Positions 43,442 to 54,321 are shown, counted from the first letter of the stretch. The stretch: DNA of 64,000 bases from an uncultured Caulobacterales bacterium (GCA_903858685.1 CAIOJR010000166.1:1-64000); one strand, 5' to 3'. Numbers and translations are program-made. Notes: generated from the letters alone by a model not told the origin.

Positions 43442-45280
43442 TCAGGCTTCGCGGGTCTGCTTGCGCCAGAGCGAGGCATATTCCCCGTCTCTCGCCAGCA
43501 GGTCATCATGTCGGCCCTGTTCGACCACGCGGCCGGAACGGATCACCAGGATGAGATCGGCGTCGGCGACGGTGGACAGGCGGTGGGCCACAACCACCAT
43601 GGTGCGCCCTGCTCGCGCGCGCCTCAAGGTCTGCTGGATGGCGGCTTCGGTGCGGCTGTCCAGGGCGCTGGTTGCCTCATCGAGGATCAACACCCGCGGA
43701 TCGGCCAGAAGCGCGCGGGCGAGCCCCACCCTCTGACGCTCCCCGCCTGACAGTTTCAGGCCGCGCTCGCCGACCTTAGTGGCCAGCCCCTCCGGCAGGG
43801 CGCGAATGAAGGGGCCCAGCTCGGCCGCCTCCGCCGCCGCCCAGATCTCATCCTCGCCAGCCTCAGGACGGGCAAACGCGATATTGGCGCCAAGACTGTC
43901 ATTGAACAGGGCCACATCCTGCGGCACCAGCGATACTGCCCGGCGAAGGTCCTTCAGCCGAACCTTGCGCAGATCCACCCCGTCCAGCGTGACCGCGCCT
44001 TCCTGGGGGTCGATCAGCCGCAGGGCCAGGCGCACCAGGGTCGTCTTGCCTGCGCCGGAAGGGCCGACAAAGGCAACTGTCTGGCCGGGCTGCACCTCGA
44101 AGCTGATATCAGACAGCCCCTCGACCCGCGCGCCATGGCGAAAGCTGACATGATCAAAGGCCAGCCGTCCGCCGCGCCCCGCATCGGCGGGCGGCAGCCC
44201 CACGGCGTCCGGCGCATCGGCGATGTCCAGCTTCTGCTGGGTCAGGTCCAGCATGGCCTCCATATCGATCATGGACTGCCGGATTTCACGATAAGCGAAG
44301 CCCAGTATGTTCAGCGGCTGATAGAGCGAGATCAGGATCAGGATCGAGGCCGTCACATCGCCCGGCCCCATGCGCCCGCTGGCCGCCTCCATGCCGGCAA
44401 GGATCGCCATGACGGCCAACCCAAGGCTCATGATAGCGCCCTGGACCATGTTCAACAGCGCCAGAGACACATTGGCCTCGTTCGACGCCGCGCCATAGAC
44501 TTCCAGCGCCCGCTCATAGCCCGCGCTGGCCCGGCCTTCCGCGCCAAAGGCCTTGACGGTTTCATAGTTCAACAGCGCATCCACCGCCCGGCCCGACGCC
44601 TCGGAATCGGCCTCGTTCAATCGTCTGCGGTGCGAAATGCGCCAGTCAGAGATTGCAAAGGTGAACACGCCATAGATGAAGACCGTGACCACCGCCGTCG
44701 CGGCAAAGCGCCAGTCATAGGCCTTGGCCAGAACGCCCGCTGCGAAGATCAGCTCAAGCGCCGTTGGCGCCAGGTTGAACACCAGCACCCGCAGCAGGAA
44801 ATCCACCGCCCGCGCGCCGCGATCCACGGTGCGAGACAGGGCGCCGGTGCGCTTGGTCTGGTGGAAATCGATAGACAGGCGCAGGGCATGCTCAAACGCC
44901 TCTGCACCCGCCCGGCGCTGGGCCGCGATCGCCACCTTGCCAAAGACGATGTCTCGCAATTGCGGCGCAGCGGCGGACAGGAAACGGATCACCGACCAGC
45001 CGATCGCCAAGGCCGCGAAACTCCAGCCCAGCTGCACTGCTGCATGGGCGTGGCGCGTCAGGCTGTTGACGGCCCGGCCCAACAGAAGGGGCGCCATGAC
45101 GCCGGTCAGCTTGCCCGCGACCGTCAGCACCAGAGCGACCGTCAACCGCAAGCCCAGTTGCGGCGCGTGCGAGCGCAGCACCAGCCGCGCCAGATCCATC
45201 ATGGCGCGCGAAAAGACCAGACGCGGCCGGGCGTCTGGCGTTTCTCCCTTGGGCATGTTGCGTCTCATGGACCCGCTCAT
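43442..45280 (-). CDS. ABC transporter, Atm1/HMT1-type fused permease-ATPase
   Basis: Walker A GPSGAGKTT, signature LSGGERQRVGLARA, and TM domain VFGKVAIAAQRRAGAEAFEHALRLSIDFHQTKRTG. Confidence 0.93.
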   Translation of the reverse strand: MSGSMRRNMPKGETPDARPRLVFSRAMMDLARLVLRSHAPQLGLRLTVALVLTVAGKLTGVMAPLLLGRAVNSLTRHAHAAVQLGWSFAALAIGWSVIRFLSAAAPQLRDIVFGKVAIAAQRRAGAEAFEHALRLSIDFHQTKRTGALSRTVDRGARAVDFLLRVLVFNLAPTALELIFAAGVLAKAYDWRFAATAVVTVFIYGVFTFAISDWRISHRRRLNEADSEASGRAVDALLNYETVKAFGAEGRASAGYERALEVYGAASNEANVSLALLNMVQGAIMSLGLAVMAILAGMEAASGRMGPGDVTASILILISLYQPLNILGFAYREIRQSMIDMEAMLDLTQQKLDIADAPDAVGLPPADAGRGGRLAFDHVSFRHGARVEGLSDISFEVQPGQTVAFVGPSGAGKTTLVRLALRLIDPQEGAVTLDGVDLRKVRLKDLRRAVSLVPQDVALFNDSLGANIAFARPEAGEDEIWAAAEAAELGPFIRALPEGLATKVGERGLKLSGGERQRVGLARALLADPRVLILDEATSALDSRTEAAIQQTLRRARAGRTMVVVAHRLSTVADADLILVIRSGRVVEQGRHDDLLARDGEYASLWRKQTREA

Positions 45281-46143
45281 CCGGCGCTTCCCGTCAGGGC
45301 GCGCTGCGCGGAATCAAATATCAGGGTCGATTGCTGGCCGCCGCCGGGCGTTCGCCAGTCCAGGCGCCAGGCGCCGTCTTCCCGCGTCGCACGATAGACT
45401 CCATTGAGGGGAGCTGACGCCTTGACCAAAAGCTGAAGATCCGCAGCGCCTTCGGGGGTCTGCACCTGCACCCGGTGAGCGCCAAGCGTCAGGGGACGAT
45501 TGACCGCCGGCGTGGCGAAGCGGCCCATGGCGTCGGCCTTGCCAGACCCCGCCGCCTCATCATCCACAAACAGGCGAACCGTTGAACCGGGCTTGGCCAT
45601 GCCAGAGGCCACCGCCCCGCCGCCGCCGTCAAAATCCAGCCCCACAATGACGGGGCGGGCGACAGGATTGGCCACCGCGAGTGCGCCATAACCGGCCCGC
45701 GCCACAACGCCAGCCAGGGCGCCGGCCGGCAGCAGGATCACCGCGCCCTCCGCATGGACATCGCGCCCCGCCCGTTCCGCCGTCAGGGCCAGCATACGCG
45801 GCTCGCGCGATACAGGTATGGTGAAGCTCCAAGCCCCGTCCGGACCCGATGTCATGCCCCAGGACTGTCCTTCCGGAGACGACAGACGCACAATCGAATC
45901 CGGGGCCGCGCGCCCGGTCAGTGTGACCATGGCGTCAGAGGTGTGAACAGCCGTCTGGACCGTCGGCGCGACCACATAGTCTGACGCCTGGGGATCGCCC
46001 GACGCCTCGCTCGCCACCTGATTGTCGCTTCCCCGGCTCTGGCCGCAGCCGCAGAGGGGCAGGATCAGGACAGCAACCGACAGGGCAAGCTCAGCAATGC
46101 GGCGGGGCTGCGCCGCTTTCTGGCATCGGACGGTCGTCATCAT
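45277..46143 (-). CDS. putative lipoprotein with Ig-like/carbohydrate-binding-type repeats
   Basis: Lipobox LPLCGC, two beta-rich PGSTVRLFVDDEAAGSGKADAMGRF / APDSIVRLSSPEGQSWGMTSGPDGAWSF units. ATGA overlap with the ABC transporter. Confidence 0.7.
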   Translation of the reverse strand: MMTTVRCQKAAQPRRIAELALSVAVLILPLCGCGQSRGSDNQVASEASGDPQASDYVVAPTVQTAVHTSDAMVTLTGRAAPDSIVRLSSPEGQSWGMTSGPDGAWSFTIPVSREPRMLALTAERAGRDVHAEGAVILLPAGALAGVVARAGYGALAVANPVARPVIVGLDFDGGGGAVASGMAKPGSTVRLFVDDEAAGSGKADAMGRFATPAVNRPLTLGAHRVQVQTPEGAADLQLLVKASAPLNGVYRATREDGAWRLDWRTPGGGQQSTLIFDSAQRALTGSAG

Positions 46144-46286
46144 AGGATTGAGCGGTCCCTGTCATGTTCGGCGCGCAAAAAATCAGGTGCGCTGCATATG
46201 TGGTAAATCATCTTCAATCGAAAGGATGCAAGCTAAGGCCCACGATTTGAAGATCGCCAACGCGCTCCGACCGCAGAAAGCTTGAG

Positions 46287-46919
46287 ATGGATAGCCAGAC
46301 CGCCTCCGACCAGACCACCGCGCCCCAGACCTCAAGCCTGTCGGTATGCCTGTTCTGTGGATCGTCAAATACGACCGACCCCGCCTATCTGGAGGGGGCG
46401 GCGCAATTTGGCCAGATCCTTGCGGCCGAAGGCGTGCGTCTGGTCTATGGCGGCGGCGGCGTGGGCCTGATGGGCAAGGCGGCGCGCGGCGCCCATGACG
46501 CCGGCGGCAAGGTCTACGGCATTATCCCCGAGTTTCTGCGCACCCGGGAAGTCATATATGACGAGGTGGAGACCCGCGTCGTGGCGAACATGCATGAACG
46601 CAAGCGCCTGATGTATGAGGCCTCTGACGCCTTTGCCGTCTTTCCGGGCGGAATCGGCACCTTGGAAGAGGTGGTGGAGCTCATCTCCTGGCGCCGCCTC
46701 GATCTGCACCGCAAGCCGATCATCTTTGCGGACCTGAACGGCTTCTGGCAGCCCTTCTTTGATCTGATCGACCACACCATCGCCCACAAGGTCACGCCCG
46801 ATTGGGTGCCGTCGACCTGGGCTTCGGTCGGCGCGGTGGACGAGGTCCTGCCCGCCATCCGGCGTTTGCTGGCCCAGGCGCCCGGCAATGGACCGGACTC
46901 GGTGCTGTCTCGCGCCTGA
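46287..46919 (+). CDS. LOG family / TIGR00730 Rossmann-fold protein
   Basis: PGGIGTLEEVVELISW and VYGGGGVGLMGKAARGAHDAGGKVYGIIPEFL. Confidence 0.94.
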   Translation: MDSQTASDQTTAPQTSSLSVCLFCGSSNTTDPAYLEGAAQFGQILAAEGVRLVYGGGGVGLMGKAARGAHDAGGKVYGIIPEFLRTREVIYDEVETRVVANMHERKRLMYEASDAFAVFPGGIGTLEEVVELISWRRLDLHRKPIIFADLNGFWQPFFDLIDHTIAHKVTPDWVPSTWASVGAVDEVLPAIRRLLAQAPGNGPDSVLSRA

Positions 46920-46924
46920 GCCAT

Positions 46925-46956
46925 AAAAAAACGGCGGGCCCAAAGGCTCGCCGTTT
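46925..46956. terminator. Bidirectional terminator between convergent LOG gene and dksA-like gene
   Basis: AAAAAAACGGCGGGCC-CAAA-GGCTCGCCGTTTCT hairpin with A-run and T-run flanks. Confidence 0.8.
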
Positions 46957-46983
46957 CTCTATGTCAGTGAAGCGGCCTTGCGC

Positions 46984-47391
46984 TCAGTCGTCCCGGTGGA
47001 CGCGCTCGCGACGCTCATGCCGCTCCTGGGCCTCCAGGCTCAGTGTGGCGATGGGTCGCGCATCCAGACGCGCCAGACCAATCGGCTCGCCGGTCTCTTC
47101 GCAATAGCCATAGGACTGGTCTTCTATTCTGCGGATGGCGGATTCGATCTTGGAAATCAGCTTTCTCTGCCGATCCCGCGTGCGAAGTTCCAACGCACGG
47201 TCCGTCTCAGAAGAAGCACGGTCCGCCAGATCCGGGTGGTTTTCCGTTTCAGTCTGAAGGTGGCTCACTGTCTCGCGGGATTCCCGAAGGATATCCTCTT
47301 TCCAGTTCAACAGCTTGTTTTTGAAGTATTCAAGCTGACGGTCGTTCATAAACGGCTCGTCTTCATGGGGCCTGTAATCATCAGTGGACAT
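46984..47391 (-). CDS. dksA: DksA/TraR-type RNA polymerase-binding protein
   Basis: MNDRQLEYFKNKLLNWKEDILRESRETV, DLADRASSETDRALELRTRDRQRKLISKIESAIRRIEDQSYGYCEETGEPIGLARL. Confidence 0.95.
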   Translation of the reverse strand: MSTDDYRPHEDEPFMNDRQLEYFKNKLLNWKEDILRESRETVSHLQTETENHPDLADRASSETDRALELRTRDRQRKLISKIESAIRRIEDQSYGYCEETGEPIGLARLDARPIATLSLEAQERHERRERVHRDD

Positions 47392-47542
47392 GGTGGCCCC
47401 GACTACACTTTTTACTGCCGCGGTCGTCTGCATTCGACAGTCTCACGCTATGGAAACGCGCCCCCTACAAGCGCGCGGCTGCTTATACCATCTAATTTTG
47501 AGTGATCAACGCGGCGATAGCGTCACACGAAATTGTCACCGA

Positions 47543-47980
47543 TCAAATCGCACGCTGGGACATTTCCTGCTTGGCCAGCTCCACAGCGGCGCGGGTCTCG
47601 ATTTCGTTCAGAACCTGCTCCAGCTGCGGATCGGCCGTATCGCCGCGCGCTTCCTGCACCGCGCCCGCCAGATCGCTCAGCGCGCTGACGGCGCCGGCGC
47701 CATTGTCCAGAATGGCCAGCTTGATCCTGTCTAACTGGTCCAGGATCTTGCTGGCGCGACGCACGGCGCGCTTGCGACGCTCCAGGGGACCTGTAGCCTC
47801 CTGCATGGCCAGAAGCGCATCCAGCCCGGCGATGGGCGCAGCGTCCGCCGTCCGCGCCGCCGGGGCTGTCGCGCCCGGAGCGCGCGCATCGGCGACCGAA
47901 AAGCCTTCGCCGGAGGCTCGCGCCCGCCCGCCTGCAGCAGGCGCGACGCCGCCACTGGATGATGGTCCATTCACCTTCAT
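47543..47980 (-). CDS. fliX: flagellar assembly regulator FliX
   Basis: MKVNGPSSSGG...GLDALLAMQEATGPLERRKRAVRRASKILDQLDRIKLAIL. Divergent from flgI as in Caulobacter. Confidence 0.88.
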   Translation of the reverse strand: MKVNGPSSSGGVAPAAGGRARASGEGFSVADARAPGATAPAARTADAAPIAGLDALLAMQEATGPLERRKRAVRRASKILDQLDRIKLAILDNGAGAVSALSDLAGAVQEARGDTADPQLEQVLNEIETRAAVELAKQEMSQRAI

Positions 47981-48119
47981 GCTGAAGCTATCCCTTGCAT
48001 GGGGCAAGAATTGCGCCCGGAGGCTTGCACATTTGTTAACAGAGGGAAAAACTTGCCGAGCGGAAGGTTTCGTTAACCTTTAAGGCTGTTGTTTTTACTA
48101 CATTTTTCTTTTTTTGAAC

Positions 48120-48135
48120 TGGCATGAAAGTCGCA
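48120..48135 (+). promoter_or_regulatory. candidate sigma54 promoter for flgI
   Basis: TGGCATGAAAGTCGCA resembles TGGCAC-N5-TTGCA with correct TGGC-N7-tyGC spacing, 63 nt upstream of the flgI ATG. Confidence 0.7.
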
Positions 48136-48197
48136 AGCCAGCTGACACACGCCACGCTCCTCAAAGGACGCGGCCAGTAAACTGAGGCTTTCGGATC

Positions 48198-49304
48198 ATG
48201 GCAAAACTCTGGCTGAGTCTGTCGCTTGCGCTGATGGTGGCCCTTGGCCTGACTGGCGCCGCGAACGCGCGCTCCAGAATCAAGGACATTGTCAGCTTTG
48301 AAGGCGTGCGCTCCAACGAACTGGTGGGCTATGGACTGGTGATGGGCCTGAACGGCACGGGCGACAGCCTGCGCAACGTGCCCATGACCAAGCAGAGCCT
48401 GGCCTCGATGATGGAGCGGATGGGCGTCAACACCCGCGACGCCAATATCGACACCAAGAACATAGCCGCCGTCATGGTCACGGCCAAGCTGCCGGCCTTC
48501 GCCGCGACCGGCTCCAAGATTGATGTGAACGTCTCCTCCATGGGCGACGCCAAGAGCCTGCTTGGCGGCACGCTGCTGGTCACCTCTCTCATGGGCGCCG
48601 ACGGCGAGGTCTATGCGGTCGCCCAGGGCACGGTGGAGACCGGTTCGGTCTCGGCGTCCGGCGCCTCAGGCACCTCCTTCACCCGCGGCGTGCCCACCGC
48701 CGGTCGCATCGCCAGCGGCGCCGAGGTGGAGCGTGAAGTGGGCTTCAAGCTCGGCAGCATGGAAAAGATGCGCCTTTCCCTGCGCAATCCGGACTTCACC
48801 ACCGCGCGGCGCATCGCTGAAGAGATCAACCGCAACTATCCGGGCGTCGCCGCCGCCGACAATCCGACCATTGTCACCGTCACCCTGCCCGCCTCGGGCA
48901 ATCTGGTCAGCTTCATCACCTCCATCGAACAGCTGGAGGTCGAACCCGACAGCCCGGCCAAGGTGGTGATCAACGAGGTCGACGGCGTGGTCGTGGTCAC
49001 GGGCGAGGTCCGGGTCTCCAAGGTGGCGATCGATCAGGGCAATCTGTCGATCAGCGTTTCAGAAAAGCCTCAGGTCAGCCAGCCCGGCGCCTTCAGCCAG
49101 GGACAGACCACGGTGACGCCCAACTCCGCCGTCAAGGTCGATGAGGAAAAGGGCAAACGCTTCATGATCATGCAGGCGGGCGTCTCGCTTGAAAGCCTGG
49201 TCAAGGGTCTGAACGCACTGGGCGTCACGCCGCGCGACATGATCTCCATCCTGCAAAGCATCAAGGCGGCGGGCGCGCTGCAAGCCGATATCGAGGTGCT
49301 GTAA
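48198..49304 (+). CDS. flgI: flagellar P-ring protein FlgI
   Basis: [45 protein letters not shown]. Confidence 0.97.
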   Translation: MAKLWLSLSLALMVALGLTGAANARSRIKDIVSFEGVRSNELVGYGLVMGLNGTGDSLRNVPMTKQSLASMMERMGVNTRDANIDTKNIAAVMVTAKLPAFAATGSKIDVNVSSMGDAKSLLGGTLLVTSLMGADGEVYAVAQGTVETGSVSASGASGTSFTRGVPTAGRIASGAEVEREVGFKLGSMEKMRLSLRNPDFTTARRIAEEINRNYPGVAAADNPTIVTVTLPASGNLVSFITSIEQLEVEPDSPAKVVINEVDGVVVVTGEVRVSKVAIDQGNLSISVSEKPQVSQPGAFSQGQTTVTPNSAVKVDEEKGKRFMIMQAGVSLESLVKGLNALGVTPRDMISILQSIKAAGALQADIEVL

Positions 49305-49750
49305 TGTCCGACCCGACCCTGACGCCGGATATCAGCCTGTCCATCCCTGCCGGCCTGAGCGCTGTTCGCACGGGCCCGGACGCCACGCGCTCAAGGATCG
49401 CCAGTACGGCCAAGCAGTTCGAGGCCACATTCCTGTCCTCCATGCTTGGCTCCATGTTCCAGGGCCTGTCGACGGAAGGCATGTTTGGCGGCGGCGCCGG
49501 CGAGCAGGCCTTCCGCTCCTTCCTCACCGACGCCATGTCCAAGCAGATGGTCAATCATGGCGGCGTGGGTCTAGCCCCCGCCATTCAGAAGGAAATGCTG
49601 CGGTTACAGGGCCTGAGCGACACGCCTCAAACCGGCGCGGCCCGATCGGCCGGCCCTGTTCCTTCCACTAATAAATCAACCATTTCAAAAACTTACGGGT
49701 CAGGCGCGAGCGAAAAAGCAGCGCGCGCGGCCTATGCAGGAGCGCATTGA
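49304..49750 (+). CDS. flagellar rod-binding protein (FlgJ N-terminal-like)
   Basis: [57 protein letters not shown] coupling with flgI. Confidence 0.88.
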   Translation: MSDPTLTPDISLSIPAGLSAVRTGPDATRSRIASTAKQFEATFLSSMLGSMFQGLSTEGMFGGGAGEQAFRSFLTDAMSKQMVNHGGVGLAPAIQKEMLRLQGLSDTPQTGAARSAGPVPSTNKSTISKTYGSGASEKAARAAYAGAH

Positions 49751-50190
49751 TGAGTATCTCAGCCCATAACGCCGAAGACCGGATCGACCAGATCATCATC
49801 CTGACAGAGCGCCTGACGGATATGATCGCCGCTGAAACCCGCGCCTTCGAGGCCAACCGCCCGCAAGACGTGGCCGCCACGGTCGGCGAAACCGCCAAGC
49901 TCGCCAATATCTATCGCATGGAATCGGCGCGCCTGAAGCAGGACCCGGCCCTGCTGCACAAGGCGGATCTGAAACAGCGCGTCGCGCTGGTGAGGGCGAC
50001 GGAAGCCTTCGACGCCGTCCTGGCGCGCCACGGTCGGGTGCTGGAATCCGCCAAAAGCATTACAGAAGGTCTGGTTCAGGCCATCGCCAAGGAAGTCGCC
50101 TCGACCCGGGTCAAGGCGGCAGGCTACACAGATCTGGGCCGCGCCACGCCCGTCAATGGCACCGCCATCACATTGAACAAGCGCGCCTGA
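49750..50190 (+). CDS. flagellar FlbY/FlgN-like protein
   Basis: Helical protein (RIDQIIILTERLTDMIAAETRAFEANRP) immediately downstream of the flgI-flgJ genes. Confidence 0.65.
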   Translation: MSISAHNAEDRIDQIIILTERLTDMIAAETRAFEANRPQDVAATVGETAKLANIYRMESARLKQDPALLHKADLKQRVALVRATEAFDAVLARHGRVLESAKSITEGLVQAIAKEVASTRVKAAGYTDLGRATPVNGTAITLNKRA

Positions 50191-50261
50191 CGCGATCGCC
50201 GCGGGGGTGGCTCGCGCCCTCCCGCGGTCATTCCCGGGCCCGGCGCAGGCCCGGCTTGCGG

Positions 50262-50359
50262 ATAATCCGATCTGACTGGATCGGATCTTGGTCATAAACC
50301 TCTATAATCAGATCAATTTCTGCGACGGACCGGTATCGGCGCCGTCGGAAACAGCTCTA
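50262..50359 (-). repeat. Intergenic two-hairpin repeat, copy 1 (downstream of the ParA-like gene)
   Basis: On the minus strand: TAGAGCTGTTTCCGACGG...ACCGGTCCGTCGCAGAAATTGATC...TTTATGACCAAGATCCGATCCAGTCAGATCGGATT. Matches copies 2 and 3. Confidence 0.85.
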
Positions 50360-51055
50360 GGACACCATGAACAGGTCGCCGTCTTCCCGGCCCAGAACCG
50401 GTTGCGGGACCTGACTGGGCCACAGCTCGCCCGTCAGCCAGTCCCACATGCCGTCGATCTCGAAGGCGGCCAGGCTATCTGGATCATATTCGGTCACCGT
50501 CTTGCCGTAACGCACCGCATTCTGGAAGGCCGCCCGATACCGCAGACCAATGGGCGCCACAGGCAGGCCCAGTTCGATCAAGGTCTGATAGGTGTCCAAA
50601 ATCACCTTGGGTTCGTCACCGCCGCGCCGCGACGGCGCCTGATTGATGACGAACATCGCCTTCTTGTTCATCTTGGTGACCAGTTCCACCGTGCGCACGA
50701 TGGCGGTCAGGTCGAAATAGGCTGGCCGCACCACCACAAGGCAGGCATCAGCCCAACGTATGGCCTCGATACATTCCATGTCCGTGGAGGGGCGCGTGTC
50801 GATCACCATCAGATCGTAACCCTGACGGGACGCCGCCAGCCGATGGGTGAACAGGCCGCCGGTCGTGACAGAGGTGACTTCAGGGGTCTGGGTGTGCTTG
50901 CGTCGTTCCGCGTACCAGGCGCAGGCTGAGGCCTGTGGATCAATATCGGCCACAATTGTTTTGTAACCTGCAGCCTGGGCGGCGACCGCCATGTGCACAG
51001 CGACAGTGGTTTTGCCCGTCCCACCCTTTCGCGAAAGCACTGCTAAGGTCCGCAT
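50357..51055 (-). CDS. ParA/MinD-family ATPase (orphan)
   Basis: LAVLSRKGGTGKTTVAVHMAVAA (deviant Walker A) and YDLMVIDTRPSTD. No ParB adjacent. Confidence 0.9.
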   Translation of the reverse strand: MRTLAVLSRKGGTGKTTVAVHMAVAAQAAGYKTIVADIDPQASACAWYAERRKHTQTPEVTSVTTGGLFTHRLAASRQGYDLMVIDTRPSTDMECIEAIRWADACLVVVRPAYFDLTAIVRTVELVTKMNKKAMFVINQAPSRRGGDEPKVILDTYQTLIELGLPVAPIGLRYRAAFQNAVRYGKTVTEYDPDSLAAFEIDGMWDWLTGELWPSQVPQPVLGREDGDLFMVS

Positions 51056-51230
51056 GTTAGTCCTCTAAAGGGCGACAGGCGCCGTAATTGCGGCACAAAG
51101 AAACGCCGCGGATGAATCAGGTCATCCGTTGCACAAGCCCCGTCGCCATTGACCGAGTCGTACAACGCGGTGTGTTACTGGACGAATCTCTTCGCCTAAT
51201 TGGGTTAACGATTTATGCCGACCGGTTAAG

Positions 51231-51256
51231 GTTCACCTATTGTTCTGGTGCAGTTG
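51231..51256 (+). promoter_or_regulatory. LexA (SOS) box upstream of uvrA, with a third half-site
   Basis: GTTCACCTATTGTTC exact GTTC-N7-GTTC (51231-51245), and the second GTTC is followed by N7 and GTTG (51253-51256). Confidence 0.88.
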
Positions 51257-51360
51257 GGGCGTTACCATCCCTACATCTGCGGTCTCACATTACACCACGC
51301 TGCCGTCTTTTGGCGACTCTACCCTCCGGCCCTTCCACACGATTTCGAGCTGGTCTGCGC

Positions 51361-54321
51361 ATGTCTGATCCTACGTCCTTCATCCGGGTGCGCGGCGCGC
51401 GCGAGCACAATCTCAAAGGCGTGGACGTCGATATACCGCGCGGACAGCTGGTCGTGCTGACGGGCCTGTCCGGATCGGGCAAAAGCTCGCTGGCTTTCGA
51501 CACCATCTATGCCGAGGGCCAGCGTCGCTATGTAGAGAGCCTGTCAGCCTATGCCCGGCAGTTTCTGGAACTGATGGGCAAGCCGGACGTCGATCTGATC
51601 GAAGGCCTGTCTCCGGCCATCTCCATCGAGCAGAAGACGACCTCCAAGAACCCTCGCTCCACCGTGGGCACGGTCACGGAGATCCACGACTATATGCGCC
51701 TTCTGTGGGCGCGGGTGGGCGTGCCCTATTCCCCCGCCACCGGCCTGCCGATCGAGAGCCAGACCATCAGTCAGATGGTCGACAAGATCACCGCCCTGCC
51801 CGACGGCGTTCGCCTGAACCTGCTGGCCCCCGTGGTGCGCGGCCGCAAGGGCGAATATCGCAAGGAAATGGCGGAGTGGCAGCGCGCGGGCTTTCAGCGC
51901 GTCAAGATCGACGGGACCCTCTATCTGATCGAGGAGGCGCCCGTCCTCGACAAGAAGTTCAAGCACGATATCGACATTGTGGTCGACCGGGTGGTGGTCA
52001 AGTCGGGCATCGACCAGCGTCTGGCCGACAGCCTGGAAACGGCGCTGCGTCTGGCCGATGGTCTGGCCACCGCCGAATATGCCGACCTTCAGCCGGGCGA
52101 GACCGAGCCTAGGGTGATCCTGTTTTCGGAAAAGTTCGCCTGTCCTGTGTCGGGCTTTACGATCACCGAGATCGAGCCCCGGCTCTTTTCCTTCAACAAC
52201 CCCTTCGGCGCCTGCCCGACCTGCGACGGGCTGGGCCAGAAACTGACCTTCGACCCGGACCTGATCGTTCCCGATGCGGACAAGAGCCTGCATCACGGCG
52301 CCGTCGCCCCCTGGGCGCGCGGCCCCTCCCCGCTCTATACCCAGACCCTGCAGGCCCTGGCGGCGCACTACGCCTTTTCCATGGACGCCCCCTGGCGCGA
52401 TCTGTCCGAGGCGGCGCGCAAGGTGGTGCTGCAGGGGACGGGCGCGGAAAAGGTCAAGTTCGTCTATGACGATCAGGCCCGCCGCTATGAGGTGGTCAAG
52501 CCTTTCGAGGGCGTCATGCCCAATCTGGAGCGACGCTGGCGCGAGACCGATTCGGCCTGGGTGCGCGAGGAACTGGGCCGCTACCAGTCCAACACGCCTT
52601 GCGAGGCCTGCGGCGGCCAGCGTCTCAACCCCGAGGCCCTGGCGGTCAAGGTCGGCGCCCACTCCATCGCACAGGTCTCGGCCCTGTCCATCAAGGATGC
52701 GCGCGGCTGGTTCGAAGCGCTGGAGCCCACCCTGTCGCCCAAGGATCTGGAAATCGCGCGGCGCATCCTGAAGGAGATCAATGACCGCCTGCGGTTTCTC
52801 AATGATGTGGGGCTGGACTATCTGAACCTGGCCCGCGCGTCGGGCACCCTGTCCGGGGGCGAAAGCCAGCGAATCCGGCTGGCCTCCCAGATCGGCTCCG
52901 GCCTGACGGGCGTGCTCTATGTGCTGGACGAGCCTTCCATCGGCCTTCACCAGCGCGACAACACCCGCTTGCTGGTCTCTCTGAAAGGCCTGCGCGACCT
53001 TGGCAATTCGGTCCTGGTGGTCGAGCACGATGAAGAAGCCATCATGACGGCGGACTATGTGATCGATATGGGCCCGGCGGCCGGAGTCCATGGCGGCGAG
53101 ATCGTCGCGCAAGGTTCGCCGCAGGACATCATGGACACCCCCGCCAGCGTCACAGGCCAGTACCTGACCGGCGCGCGCGAAATCCCGATCCCCGACATGC
53201 GCCGTCCGATCAACCGGAAGAAGATGCTGAAGGTCTCCGGCGCGCGGGGCAATAATCTGAAAAATGTCACGGGCGAGATCCCCGTCGGGGTCTTCACCTG
53301 CATCACCGGCGTCTCCGGCGGCGGCAAGTCCACCTTTACGCTGGAGACCCTCTACAAGGCCGCGGCGCGACGTCTGAACAACGCCTCCGACGCCCCCGCC
53401 GCTCATGACCGGATCGAAGGGCTGGAGCATTTCGACAAGGTCATCGACATCGACCAGAGCCCGATCGGCCGTACGCCGCGCTCAAATCCGGCCACCTATA
53501 CCGGCGCCTTCGGTCCTATCCGCGACTGGTTTGCGGGCCTGCCGGAATCCAAGGTGCGCGGCTACGGGCCGGGACGCTTCTCGTTCAACGTCAAGGGCGG
53601 TCGGTGCGAGGCCTGCCAGGGCGACGGCGTGATCAAGATCGAGATGCACTTCCTGCCGGATGTCTATGTCACCTGCGACATCTGCAAGGGCAAGCGCTAC
53701 AACCGCGAGACCCTGGAAATCCTTTTCCGGGGCAAGTCCATCGCCGACGTTCTGGACATGACGGTCGAAGAGGCGGCCGAATTCTTCAAGGCCGTGCCGC
53801 CCATCCGCGACAAGATGGCGACGCTGAAGCGCGTCGGTCTGAGCTATGTCAAGGTGGGCCAGCAGGCTACAACCCTGTCGGGCGGGGAAGCTCAGCGGGT
53901 CAAGCTGTCCAAGGAGTTGTCACGCCGCGCCACCGGCCGCACGCTCTACATCCTGGATGAACCCACCACGGGTCTACATTTTGAAGACACCAAGAAGCTT
54001 CTGGAGGTGCTCCACGAACTGGTCGATCACGGCAATACGGTCGTCGTGATCGAGCACAATCTCGACGTGGTCAAGACCGCCGACTGGCTGCTGGATTTTG
54101 GTCCCGAGGGCGGCGATGGCGGCGGTCTGATCGTGGCCAGCGGCACGCCGGAAACGGTGGCCGCCGATCAGGACAGCTGGACAGGACGCTATCTGGCGGA
54201 ATTGCTGGCGCGGCATGAGACGCGACGCCTCGCACGCGTGGCGCAGATCAGGGCCGGGTCCGGCTCAGCCACGAAAACGCCGGCAAAGGCCGGGGCGAGC
54301 CGCAAGCCCCAGACCGCCTGA
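51361..54321 (+). CDS. uvrA: excinuclease ABC subunit UvrA
   Basis: [42 protein letters not shown], and [22 protein letters not shown] at 51361 preferred over the 51088 ORF start. Confidence 0.97.
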   Translation: MSDPTSFIRVRGAREHNLKGVDVDIPRGQLVVLTGLSGSGKSSLAFDTIYAEGQRRYVESLSAYARQFLELMGKPDVDLIEGLSPAISIEQKTTSKNPRSTVGTVTEIHDYMRLLWARVGVPYSPATGLPIESQTISQMVDKITALPDGVRLNLLAPVVRGRKGEYRKEMAEWQRAGFQRVKIDGTLYLIEEAPVLDKKFKHDIDIVVDRVVVKSGIDQRLADSLETALRLADGLATAEYADLQPGETEPRVILFSEKFACPVSGFTITEIEPRLFSFNNPFGACPTCDGLGQKLTFDPDLIVPDADKSLHHGAVAPWARGPSPLYTQTLQALAAHYAFSMDAPWRDLSEAARKVVLQGTGAEKVKFVYDDQARRYEVVKPFEGVMPNLERRWRETDSAWVREELGRYQSNTPCEACGGQRLNPEALAVKVGAHSIAQVSALSIKDARGWFEALEPTLSPKDLEIARRILKEINDRLRFLNDVGLDYLNLARASGTLSGGESQRIRLASQIGSGLTGVLYVLDEPSIGLHQRDNTRLLVSLKGLRDLGNSVLVVEHDEEAIMTADYVIDMGPAAGVHGGEIVAQGSPQDIMDTPASVTGQYLTGAREIPIPDMRRPINRKKMLKVSGARGNNLKNVTGEIPVGVFTCITGVSGGGKSTFTLETLYKAAARRLNNASDAPAAHDRIEGLEHFDKVIDIDQSPIGRTPRSNPATYTGAFGPIRDWFAGLPESKVRGYGPGRFSFNVKGGRCEACQGDGVIKIEMHFLPDVYVTCDICKGKRYNRETLEILFRGKSIADVLDMTVEEAAEFFKAVPPIRDKMATLKRVGLSYVKVGQQATTLSGGEAQRVKLSKELSRRATGRTLYILDEPTTGLHFEDTKKLLEVLHELVDHGNTVVVIEHNLDVVKTADWLLDFGPEGGDGGGLIVASGTPETVAADQDSWTGRYLAELLARHETRRLARVAQIRAGSGSATKTPAKAGASRKPQTA

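Noticed and set aside
48028-48085. CtrA box (TTAA-N7-TTAA) upstream of fliX
   Set aside because: TTAA motifs are present (GTTAAC, GTTAACCTTTAAGG) but the spacing is 3 nt or otherwise off, so I do not claim a canonical site.
51088-51360. N-terminal extension of UvrA
   Set aside because: The extension lacks UvrA similarity and overlaps the LexA operator. The ATG at 51361 begins the conserved protein.
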